From Rattus norvegicus (taxonomy: Eukaryota; Chordata; Mammalia; Rodentia; Muridae): a DNA stretch of 64,000 bases. The notes below the pieces were generated by a model. That model was not told the origin of the DNA. It did not search any database and worked only from the letters and a program-made list of their open reading frames with translations. A program made the translations under genes and the position numbers. The stretch lies in the NCBI RefSeq assembly GCF_036323735.1, contig NC_086034.1, forward strand, positions 42,035,439 to 42,099,438, read 5' to 3'. Positions 51,782 through 63,249 of this stretch are shown piece by piece. Each line of letters starts with the position of its first letter. Within the stretch, counting starts at the first letter, position 1.

Positions 51782-54001
51782 ATTCACGAATGGACTCAAA
51801 ATTTCTAGGCGAATTCAGTGAGTTCCCAATGGGACATGCTTGTATGAGTGTGCTTTTCAATATGTAACAATATTTTACGGAACGGACTCTAAATATCATG
51901 GTGAATTCAGTAGGTTCCCAATAGGATTCACATGTAATAAGCTTGTTATTCAAGATAGAGCAACGTTTTAAGGAACGGAAACACTGTTTCTCTGTGAATT
52001 CAGTTAGTTCCCAGTAGCAGGCTCTTGTAATATGCGTACTTCTAAAGATTTATCAAAATTTGGTGTGCCGAATCTGAGTAACATGGTGAATTCGGTTACT
52101 TTCCAATAGGCCGCAGTAGTAATAAGTGGACTGTTCGGGATATAGAAAAATTTTCACGAATGGACTCAAAATTTCTAGGCGAATACAGTGAGTTCCCAAT
52201 GGGACATGCTTGTATGAGTGTACTTTTCAATATGTAACAACATTTTACGGAAAGGACTCTAAGTATCATGGTGAATTCAGTAGGTTCCCAATAGGATTCG
52301 CATGTAATAAGCTTGTTATTCAAGATAGAGCAACGTTTTAAGGAACGGAAACACTGTTTCTCTGTGAATTCAGTTAGTTCCCAGTAGCAGGCCCTTGTAA
52401 TATGCGTACTTCTAAAGATTTATCAAAATTTGGTGTGCCGAATCTGAGTAACATGGTGAATTCGGTTAGTTTCCAATAGGCCGCAGTAGTAATAAGTGGA
52501 CTGTTCGGGATATAGAAAAATTTTCACGAATGGACTCAAAATTTCTAGGCGAATACAGTGAGTTCCCAATGGGACATGCTTGTATGAGTGTACTTTTCAA
52601 TATGTAACAACATTTTAAGGAACGGACTCTAAGTATCATGGTGAATTCAGTAGGTTCCCAATAGGATTCGCATGTAATAAGCTTGTTATTCAAGATAGAG
52701 CAACGTTTTAAGGAACGGAAACACTGTTTCTCTGTGAATTCAGTTAGTTCCAAGTAGCAGGCTCTTGTAATATGCGTACTTCTAAAGATTTATCAAAATT
52801 TGGTGTGCCGAATCTGAGTAACATTGTGAATTCGGTTAGTTTCCAATAGGCCGCAATAGTAATAAGTGGACTGTTCGGGATATAGAAAAATTTTCACGAA
52901 TGGAATCAAAATTTCTAGGCGAATTCAGTGAGTTCCCAAAGGGACATGCTTGTGTGAGTGTGCTTTTCAATATGTAACAACATTTTAAGGAACGGACTCA
53001 AAGTATCATGGTGAATTCAGTAGGTTCCCAATAGGATTCGCATGTAATAAGCTTGTTATTCAAGATAGAGCAACGTTTTAAGGAACGGAAACACTGTTTC
53101 TTTGTGAATTCAGTTGGTTCCCAGGAGCAGGCTCTTGTAATATGCGTACTTCTAAAGATTTATCAAAATTTGGAGTGCCGAATCTGAGTAACATGGTGAA
53201 TTCGGTTAGTTTCCAATAGGCCGCAATAGTAATAAGTGGACTGTTCGGGATATAGAAAAATTTTCACGAATGGAATCAAAATTTCTAGGCGAATTCAGTG
53301 AGTTCCGAAAGGGTCATGCTTGTGTGAGTGTGCTTTTCAATATGTAACAACATTTTAAGGAACGGACTCTAAGTATCATGGTGAATTCAGTAGGTTCCCA
53401 ATAGGATTCGCATGTAATAAGCTTGTTATTCAAGATAGAGCAACGTTTTAAGGAACGGAAACACTGTTTCTCTGTGAATTCAGTTAGTTCCCAGTAGCAG
53501 GCTTTTGTAATATGCGTACTTCTAAAGATTTATCAAAATTTGGTGTGCCGAATCTGAGTAACATTGTGAATTCGGTTAGTTCCCAATAGGCCGCAGTAGT
53601 AATAAGTGGACTGTTCGGGATATAGAAAAATTTTCACGAATGGACTCAAAATTTCTAGGCGAATACAGTGAGTTCCCAATGGGACATGCTTGTATGAGTG
53701 TACTTTTCAATATGTAACAACATTTTAAGGAACGGACTCTAAGTATCATGGTGAATTCAGTAGGTTCCCAATAGGATTCGCATGTAATAAGCTTGTTATT
53801 CAAGATAGAGCAACGTTTTAAGGAACGGAAACACTGTTTCTCTGTGAATTCAGTTAGTTCCAAGTAGCAGGCTCTTGTAATATGCGTACTTCTTAAGATT
53901 TATCAAAATTTGGTGTGCCGAATCTGAGTAACATGGTGAATTCGGTTAGTTCCCAACAGGCCGCAGTAGTAATAAGTGGACTGTTCGGGATATAGAAAAA
54001 C
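51782..54001. repeat. Right-hand 6-mer HOR, copy 1 (2220 bp)
   Basis: Six monomers headed by a GAAAAACATTCACG join and a CAATATTTTACGG unit. They are followed by a unit preceded by GGTTACTTTCC, a GAATACAG/GTACTT unit ending in TTCCAAGTAG, a GGACTCAAAG/CCCAGGAGC unit, a GTTCCGAAAGGG unit, and here a second GAATACAG/TTCCAAGTAG unit. The next copy starts at +2,220. Confidence 0.83.
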
Positions 54002-56221
54002 ATTCACGAATGGACTCAAAATTTCTAGGCTAATTCAGTGAGTTCCCAATGGGACATGCTTGTATGAGTGTGCTTTTCAATATGTAACAATATTTTACGG
54101 AACGGACTCTAAATATCATGGTGAATTCAGTAGGTTCCCAATAGGATTCACATGTAATAAGCTTGTTATTCAAGATAGAGCAACGTTTTAAGGAACGGAA
54201 ACACTGTTTCTCTGTGAATTCAGTTAGTTCCCAGTAGCAGGCTCTTGTAATATGCGTACTTCTAAAGATTTATCAAAATTTGGTGTGCCGAATCTGAGTA
54301 ACATGGTGAATTCGGTTACTTTCCAATAGGCCGCAGTAGTAATAAGTGGACTGTTCGGGATATAGAAAAATTTTCACGAATGGACTCAAAATTTCTAGGC
54401 GAATACAGTGAGTTCCCAATGGGACATGCTTGTATGAGTGTACTTTTCAATATGTAACAACATTTTAAGGAACGGACTCTAAGTATCATGGTGAATTCAG
54501 TAGGTTCCCAATAGGATTCGCATGTAATAAGCTTGTTATTCAAGATAGAGCAACGTTTTAAGGAACGGAAACACTGTTTCTCTGTGAATTCAGTTAGTTC
54601 CCAGTAGCAGGCCCTTGTAATATGCGTACTTCTAAAGATTTATCAAAATTTGGAGTGCCGAATCTGAGTAACATGGTGAATTCGGTTAGTTTCCAATAGG
54701 CCGCAGTAGTAATAAGTGGACTGTTCGGGATATAGAAAAATTTTCACGAATGGACTCAAAATTTCTAGGCGAATACAGTGAGTTCCCAATGGGACATGCT
54801 TGTATGAGTGTACTTTTCAATATGTAACAACATTTTAAGGAACGGACTCTAAGTATCATGGTGAATTCAGTAGGTTCCCAATAGGATTCGCATGTAATAA
54901 GCTTGTTATTCAAGATAGAGCAACGTTTTAAGGAACGGAAACACTGTTTCTCTGTGAATTCAGTTAGTTCCAAGTAGCAGGCTCTTGTAATATGCGTACT
55001 TCTAAAGATTTATCAAAATTTGGTGTGCCGAATCTGAGTAACATTGTGAATTCGGTTAGTTTCCAATAGGCCGCAATAGTAATAAGTGGACTGTTCGGGA
55101 TATAGAAAAATTTTCACGAATGGAATCAAAATTTCTAGGCGAATTCAGTGAGTTCCCAAAGGGACATGCTTGTGTGAGTGTGCTTTTCAATATGTAACAA
55201 CATTTTAAGGAACGGACTCAAAGTATCATGGTGAATTCAGTAGGTTCCCAATAGGATTCGCATGTAATAAGCTTGTTATTCAAGATAGAGCAACGTTTTA
55301 AGGAACGGAAACACTGTTTCTTTGTGAATTCAGTTGGTTCCCAGGAGCAGGCTCTTGTAATATGCGTACTTCTAAAGATTTATCAAAATTTGGAGTGCCG
55401 AATCGGAGTAACATGGTGAATTCGGTTAGTTTCCAATAGGCCGCAATAGTAATAAGTGGACTGTTCGGGATATAGAAAAATTTTCACGAATGGAATCAAA
55501 ATTTCTAGGCGAATTCAGTGAGTTCCGAAAGGGTCATGCTTGTGTGAGTGTGCTTTTCAATATGTAACAACATTTTAAGGAACGGACTCTAAGTATCATG
55601 GTGAATTCAGTAGGTTCCCAATAGGATTCGCATGTAATAAGCTTGTTATTCAAGATAGAGCAACGTTTTAAGGAACGGAAACACTGTTTCTCTGTGAATT
55701 CAGTTAGTTCCCAGTAGCAGGCTCTTGTAATATGCGTACTTCTTAAGATTTATCAAAATTTGGTGTGCCGAATCTGAGTAACATGGTGAATTCGGTTAGT
55801 TCCCAATAGGCCACAGTAGTAATAAGTGGACTGTTCGGGATATAGAAAAATTTTCACGAATGGAATCAAAATTTCTAGGCGAATTCAGTGAGTTCCCAAA
55901 GGGACATGCTTGTGTGAGTGTGCTTTTCAATATGTAACAACATTTTAAGGAACGGACTCTAAGTATCATGGTTAATTCAGTAGGTTCCCAATAGGATTCG
56001 CATGTAATAAGCTTGTTATTCAAGATAGAGCAACGTTTTAAGGAACGGAAACACTGTTTCTCTGTGAATTCAGTTAGTTCCCAGTAGCAGGCCCTTGTAA
56101 TATGCGTACTTCTAAAGATTTATCAAAATTTGGTGTGCCGAATCTGAGTAACATGGTGAATTCGGTTAGTTCCCAATAGGCCGCAGTAGTAATAAGTGGA
56201 CTGTTCGGGATATAGAAAAAT
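54002..56221. repeat. Right-hand 6-mer HOR, copy 2 (2220 bp)
   Basis: Same first five monomers as the preceding copy. The sixth is the GGCCACAG/GGTTAATTC linker. Marks shared with 61030-63249 but not with copy 1 are TCCCAACAGG (53951), GGCTAATTCAG (54030) and AATCGGAGTAAC (55403). Confidence 0.85.
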
Positions 56222-57329
56222 TTTCACGAATGGACTCAAAATTTCTAGGCGAATTCAGTGAGTTCCCAATGGGACATGCTTGTATGAGTGTGCTTTTCAA
56301 TATGTAAACATTTTACGGAACGGACTCTAAGTGTCATGGTGAATTCAGTAGGTTCCCAATAGGATTCGCATGTAATAAGCTTGTTATTCAAGATAGAGCA
56401 ACGTTTTAAGGAACGGAAACACTGTTTCTCTGTGAATTCAGTTAGTTCCCAGTAGCAGGCTCTTGTAATATGCGTACTTCTAAAGATTTATCAAAATTTG
56501 GTGTGCCGAATCTGAGTAACATGGTGAATTCGGTTAGTTTCAAATAGGCCGCAGTAGTAATAAGTGGACTGTTCGGGATATAGAAAAATTTTCACGAATG
56601 GACTCAAAATTTCTAGGCGAATACAGTGAGTTCCCAATGGGACATGCTTGTATGAGTGTGCTTTTCAATATGTAACAACATTTTAAGGAACGGACTCTAA
56701 GTATCATGGTGAATTCAGTAGGTTCCCAATAGGATTCGCATGTAATAAGCTTGTTATTCAAGATAGAGCATCGTTTTAAGGAACGGAAACACTGTTTCTC
56801 TGTGAATTCAGTTAGTTCCCAGTAGCAGGCTCTTGTAATATGCGTACTTCTAAAGATTTATCAAAATTTGGTGTGCCGAATCTGAGTAACATGGTGAATT
56901 CGGTTAGTTCCCAATAGGCCGCAGTAGTAATAAGTGGACATTTCGGGATATAGAAAAATTTTCACGAATGGAATCAAAATTTCTAGGCGAATTCAGTGAG
57001 TTCCCAATGGGACATGCTTGTATGAGTGTGCTTTTCAATATGTAACAACATTTTACGGAACGGACTCTAAGTATCATGGTGAATTCAGTAGGTTCCCAAT
57101 AGGATTCGCATGTAATAAGCTTGTTATTCAAGATAGAGCAACGTTTTAAGGAACGGAAACACTGATTCTCTGTGAATTCAGTTAGTTCCCAGTAGCAGGC
57201 TCTTGTAATATGCGTACTTCTAAAGATTTATCAAAATTTGGAGTGCCGAATCTGAGTAACATGGTGAATTCGGTTAGTTTCCAATAGGCCGCAGTAGTAA
57301 TAAGTGGACTGTTCGGGATATAGAAAAAT
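56222..57329. repeat. HOR-gamma core, truncated copy (3 monomers)
   Basis: Begins with ATGTAAACATTTTACGG at 56302, TTTCAAATAGG near 56538, GCATCG, and GGACATTTCGG at 56937. The third monomer then departs from the core: it has GGACTCTAAG, not GGACGCTAAG, and ends with ACTGATTCTC at 57164. A crossover with an ACTGATTCTC-type monomer between about 57000 and 57160 is the simple reading. Confidence 0.83.
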
Positions 57330-59549
57330 TTTCACGAATGGACTCAAAATTTCTAGGCGAATACAGTGAGTTCCCAATGGGACATGCTTGTATGAGTGTA
57401 CTTTTCAATATGTAACAACATTTTACGGAACGGACTCTAAGTATCATGGTGAATTCAGTAGGTTCCCAATAGGATTCGCATGTAATAAGCTTGTTATTCA
57501 AGATAGAGCAACGTTTTAAGGAACGGAAACACTGTTTCTCTGTGAATTCAGTTAGTTCCCAGTAGCAGGCTCTTGTAATATGCGTACTTCTAAAGATTTA
57601 TCAAAATTTGGAGTGCCGAATCTGAGTAACATGGTGAATTCGGTTAGTTTCCAATAGGCCGCAGTAGTAATAAGTGGACTGTTCGGGATATAGAAAAATT
57701 TTCACGAATGGACTCAAAATTTCTAGGCGAATACAGTGAGTTCCCAATGGGACATGCTTGTATGAGTGTACTTTTCAATATGTAACAACATTTTAAGGAA
57801 CGGACTCTAAGTATCATGGTGAATTCAGTAGGTTCCCAATAGGATTCGCATGTAATAAGCTTGTTATTCAAGATAGAGCAACGTTTTAAGGAACGGAAAC
57901 ACTGATTCTCTGTGAATTCAGTTAGTTCCCAGTAGCAGGCTCTTGTAATATGCGTACTTCTAAAGATTTATCAAAATTTGGTGTGCCGAATCTGAGTAAC
58001 ATTGTGAATTCGGTTAGTTTCCAATAGGCCGCAATAGTAATAAGTGGACTGTTCGGGATATAGAAAAATTTTCACGAATAGAATCAATATTTCTAGGCGA
58101 ATTCAGTGAGTTCCCAAAGGGACATGCTTGTGTGAGTGTGCATTTCAATATGTAACAACATTTTAAGGAACGGACTCTAAGTATCATGGTGAATTCAGTA
58201 GGTTCCCAATAGGATTCGCATGTAATAAGCTTGTTATTCAAGATAGAGCAACGTTTTAAGGAAGGGAAACACTGTTTCTCTGTGAATTCAGTTAGTTCCC
58301 AGTAGCAGGCTCTTGTAATATGCGTACTTCTAAAGATTTATCAAAATTTCGTGGGCAGAATCTGAGTAACATGGTGAATTCGGTTAGTTTCCAATAGGCC
58401 GCAATAGTAATAAGTGGACTGTTCGGGATATAGAAAAATTTTCACGAATGGAATCAAAATTTCTAGGCGAATTCAGTGAGTTCCCAAAGGGTCATGCTTG
58501 TTTGAGTGTGCTTTTCAATATGTAACAACATTTTAAGGAACGGACTCTAAGTATCATGGTGAATTCAGTAGGTTCCCAATAGGATTCGCATGTAATAAGC
58601 TTGTTATTCAAGATAGAGCAACGTTTTAAGGAACGGAAACACTGTTTCTCTGTGAATTCAGTTAGTTCCCAGTAGCAGGCTCTTGTAATATGCGTACTTC
58701 TAAAGATTTATCAAAATTTCGTGGGCAGAATCTGAGTAACATGGTGAATTCGGTTAGTTTCCAATAGGCCGCAATAGTAATAAGTGGACTGTTCGGGATA
58801 TAGAAAAATTTTCACGAATGGACTCAAAATTTCTAGGCGAATACAGTGAGTTCCCAATGGGACATGCTTGTATGAGTGTACTTTTCAATATGTAACAACA
58901 TTTTAAGGAACGGACTCTAAGTATCATGGTGAATTCAGTAGGTTCCCAATAGGATTCGCATGTAATAAGCTTGTTATTCAAGATAGTGCAACGTTTTAAG
59001 GAACGGAAACACTGATTCTCTGTGAATTCAGTTAGTTCCCAGTAGCAGGCTCTTGTAATATGCGTACTTCTAAAGATTTATCAAAATTTGGAGTGCCGAA
59101 TCTGAGTAACATGGTGAATTCGGTTAGTTTCCAATAGGCCGCAGTAGTAATAAGTGGACTGTTCGGGATATAGAAAAATTTTCACGAATGGAATAAAAAT
59201 TTCTAGGCGTATTCAGTGAGTTCCCAATGGGACATGCTTGTATGAGTGTGCTTTTCAATATGTAACAACATTTTAAGGAACGGACTCTAAGTATCATGGT
59301 GAATTCAGTAGGTTCCCAATAGGATTCGCATGTAATAAGCTTGTTATTCAAGATAGAGCAACGTTTTAAGGAACGGAAACACTGTTTCTCTGTGAATTCA
59401 GTTAGTTCCCAGTAGCAGGCTCTTGTAATATGCGTACTTCTAAAGATTTATCAAAATTTCGTGGGCAGAATCTGAGTAACATGGTGAATTCGGTTAGTTT
59501 CCAATAGGCTGCAATAGTAATAAGTGGACTGTTCGGGATATAGAAAAAT
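57330..59549. repeat. Six monomers replacing the core's normal continuation
   Basis: Order: GAATACAG/TTACGG; GAATACAG with ACTGATTCTC; AATAGAATC with GAAGGGAAAC; GGGTCATG with GTTTGAGTG; GAATACAG with ACTGATTCTC; then a unit with GGAATAAAAATTT and GGCGTATTC. The start resembles block Q. Three of these monomers end in TTTCGTGGGCAG (58350, 58720, 59460). They occupy the place of six monomers of core copy 3, so the register of the following blocks is kept. Confidence 0.78.
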
Positions 59550-61029
59550 TTTCACGAATGGAATCAAAATTTCTAGGCGAATTCAGTGAGTTCCCAAAGG
59601 GTCATGCTTGTGTGAGTGTGCTTTTCAATATGTAACAACATTTTAAGGAACGGACTCTAAGTATCATGGTGAATTCAGTAGGTTCCCAATAGGATTCGCA
59701 TGTAATAAGCTTGTTATTCAAGATAGAGCAACGTTTTAAGGAACGGAAACACTGTTTCTCTGTGAATTCAGTTAGTTCCCAGTAGCAGGCTCTTGTAATA
59801 TGCGTACTTCTTAAGATTTATCAAAATTTGGTGTGCCGAATCTGAGTAACATGGTGAATTCGGTTAGTTCCCAATAGGCCGCAGTAGTAATAAGTGGACT
59901 GTTCGGGATATAGAAAAACATTCACGAATGGACTCAAAATTTCTAGGCGAATTCAGTGAGTTCCCAATGGGACATGCTTGTATGAGTGTGCTTTTCAATA
60001 TGTAACAATATTTTACGGAACGGACTCTAAATATCATGGTGAATTCAGTAGGTTCCCAATAGGATTCACATGTAATAAGCTTGTTATTCAAGATAGAGCA
60101 ACGTTTTAAGGAACGGAAACACTGTTTCTCTGTGAATTCAGTTAGTTCCCAGTAGCAGGCTCTTGTAATATGCGTACTTCTAAAGATTTATCAAAATTTG
60201 GTGTGCCGAATCTGAGTAACATGGTGAATTCGGTTACTTTCCAATAGGCCGCAGTAGTAATAAGTGGACTGTTCGGGATATAGAAAAATTTTCACGAATG
60301 GACTCAAAATTTCTAGGCGAATACAGTGAGTTCCCAATGGGACATGCTTGTATGAGTGTACTTTTCAATATGTAACAACATTTTACGGAAAGGACTCTAA
60401 GTATCATGGTGAATTCAGTAGGTTCCCAATAGGATTCGCATGTAATAAGCTTGTTATTCAAGATAGAGCAACGTTTTAAGGAACGGAAACACTGTTTCTC
60501 TGTGAATTCAGTTAGTTCCCAGTAGCAGGCTCTTGTAATATGCGTACTTCTAAAGATTTATCAAAATTTGGAGTGCCGAATCTGAGTAACATGGTGAATT
60601 CGGTTAGTTTCCAATAGGCCGCAGTAGTAATAAGTGGACTGTTCGGGATATAGAAAAATTTTCACGAATGGACTCAAAATTTCTAGGCGAATACAGTGAG
60701 TTCCCAATGGGACATGCTTGTATGAGTGTACTTTTCAATATGTAACAACATTTTAAGGAACGGACTCTAAGTATCATGGTGAATTCAGTAGGTTCCCAAT
60801 AGGATTCGCATGTAATAAGCTTGTTATTCAAGATAGAGCAACGTTTTAAGGAACGGAAACACTGTTTCTCTGTGAATTCAGTTAGTTCCAAGTAGCAGGC
60901 TCTTGTAATATGCGTACTTCTTAAGATTTATCAAAATTTGGTGTGCCGAATCTGAGTAACATGGTGAATTCGGTTAGTTCCCAACAGGCCGCAGTAGTAA
61001 TAAGTGGACTGTTCGGGATATAGAAAAAC
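59550..61029. repeat. Four monomers repeating 51412-52891
   Basis: Matches 51412-52891 at +8,138 bp (22 monomers minus 2 bp): GGGTCATG unit, GAAAAACATTCACG join, GGTTACTTTCC, GGAAAGGACTC (60388) and a GAATACAG/TTCCAAGTAG unit. Three monomers present after this point in the left copy (52892-54001) are missing here. Confidence 0.82.
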
Positions 61030-63249
61030 ATTCACGAATGGACTCAAAATTTCTAGGCTAATTCAGTGAGTTCCCAATGGGACATGCTTGTATGAGTGTG
61101 CTTTTCAATATGTAACAATATTTTACGGAACGGACTCTAAATATCATGGTGAATTCAGTAGGTTCCCAATAGGATTCACATGTAATAAGCTTGTTATTCA
61201 AGATAGAGCAACGTTTTAAGGAACGGAAACACTGTTTCTCTGTGAATTCAGTTAGTTCCCAGTAGCAGGCTCTTGTAATATGCGTACTTCTAAAGATTTA
61301 TCAAAATTTGGTGTGCCGAATCTGAGTAACATGGTGAATTCGGTTACTTTCCAATAGGCCGCAGTAGTAATAAGTGGACTGTTCGGGATATAGAAAAATT
61401 TTCACGAATGGACTCAAAATTTCTAGGCGAATACAGTGAGTTCCCAATGGGACATGCTTGTATGAGTGTACTTTTCAATATGTAACAACATTTTAAGGAA
61501 CGGACTCTAAGTATCATGGTGAATTCAGTAGGTTCCCAATAGGATTCGCATGTAATAAGCTTGTTATTCAAGATAGAGCAACGTTTTAAGGAACGGAAAC
61601 ACTGTTTCTCTGTGAATTCAGTTAGTTCCCAGTAGCAGGCCCTTGTAATATGCGTACTTCTAAAGATTTATCAAAATTTGGAGTGCCGAATCTGAGTAAC
61701 ATGGTGAATTCGGTTAGTTTCCAATAGGCCGCAGTAGTAATAAGTGGACTGTTCGGGATATAGAAAAATTTTCACGAATGGACTCAAAATTTCTAGGCGA
61801 ATACAGTGAGTTCCCAATGGGACATGCTTGTATGAGTGTACTTTTCAATATGTAACAACATTTTAAGGAACGGACTCTAAGTATCATGGTGAATTCAGTA
61901 GGTTCCCAATAGGATTCGCATGTAATAAGCTTGTTATTCAAGATAGAGCAACGTTTTAAGGAACGGAAACACTGTTTCTCTGTGAATTCAGTTAGTTCCA
62001 AGTAGCAGGCTCTTGTAATATGCGTACTTCTAAAGATTTATCAAAATTTGGTGTGCCGAATCTGAGTAACATTGTGAATTCGGTTAGTTTCCAATAGGCC
62101 GCAATAGTAATAAGTGGACTGTTCGGGATATAGAAAAATTTTCACGAATGGAATCAAAATTTCTAGGCGAATTCAGTGAGTTCCCAAAGGGACATGCTTG
62201 TGTGAGTGTGCTTTTCAATATGTAACAACATTTTAAGGAACGGACTCAAAGTATCATGGTGAATTCAGTAGGTTCCCAATAGGATTCGCATGTAATAAGC
62301 TTGTTATTCAAGATAGAGCAACGTTTTAAGGAACGGAAACACTGTTTCTTTGTGAATTCAGTTGGTTCCCAGGAGCAGGCTCTTGTAATATGCGTACTTC
62401 TAAAGATTTATCAAAATTTGGAGTGCCGAATCGGAGTAACATGGTGAATTCGGTTAGTTTCCAATAGGCCGCAATAGTAATAAGTGGACTGTTCGGGATA
62501 TAGAAAAATTTTCACGAATGGAATCAAAATTTCTAGGCGAATTCAGTGAGTTCCGAAAGGGTCATGCTTGTGTGAGTGTGCTTTTCAATATGTAACAACA
62601 TTTTAAGGAACGGACTCTAAGTATCATGGTGAATTCAGTAGGTTCCCAATAGGATTCGCATGTAATAAGCTTGTTATTCAAGATAGAGCAACGTTTTAAG
62701 GAACGGAAACACTGTTTCTCTGTGAATTCAGTTAGTTCCCAGTAGCAGGCTCTTGTAATATGCGTACTTCTTAAGATTTATCAAAATTTGGTGTGCCGAA
62801 TCTGAGTAACATGGTGAATTCGGTTAGTTCCCAATAGGCCACAGTAGTAATAAGTGGACTGTTCGGGATATAGAAAAATTTTCACGAATGGAATCAAAAT
62901 TTCTAGGCGAATTCAGTGAGTTCCCAAAGGGACATGCTTGTGTGAGTGTGCTTTTCAATATGTAACAACATTTTAAGGAACGGACTCTAAGTATCATGGT
63001 TAATTCAGTAGGTTCCCAATAGGATTCGCATGTAATAAGCTTGTTATTCAAGATAGAGCAACGTTTTAAGGAACGGAAACACTGTTTCTCTGTGAATTCA
63101 GTTAGTTCCCAGTAGCAGGCCCTTGTAATATGCGTACTTCTAAAGATTTATCAAAATTTGGTGTGCCGAATCTGAGTAACATGGTGAATTCGGTTAGTTC
63201 CCAATAGGCCGCAGTAGTAATAAGTGGACTGTTCGGGATATAGAAAAAT
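61030..63249. repeat. Right-hand 6-mer HOR, copy 3 (2220 bp)
   Basis: Repeats 54002-56221 at +7,028 bp (19 monomers minus 2 bp) with the same private marks: TCCCAACAGG (60979), GGCTAATTCAG (61058), AATCGGAGTAAC (62431) and GGCCACAG (62838). I saw no difference between the copies by eye. Confidence 0.88.
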
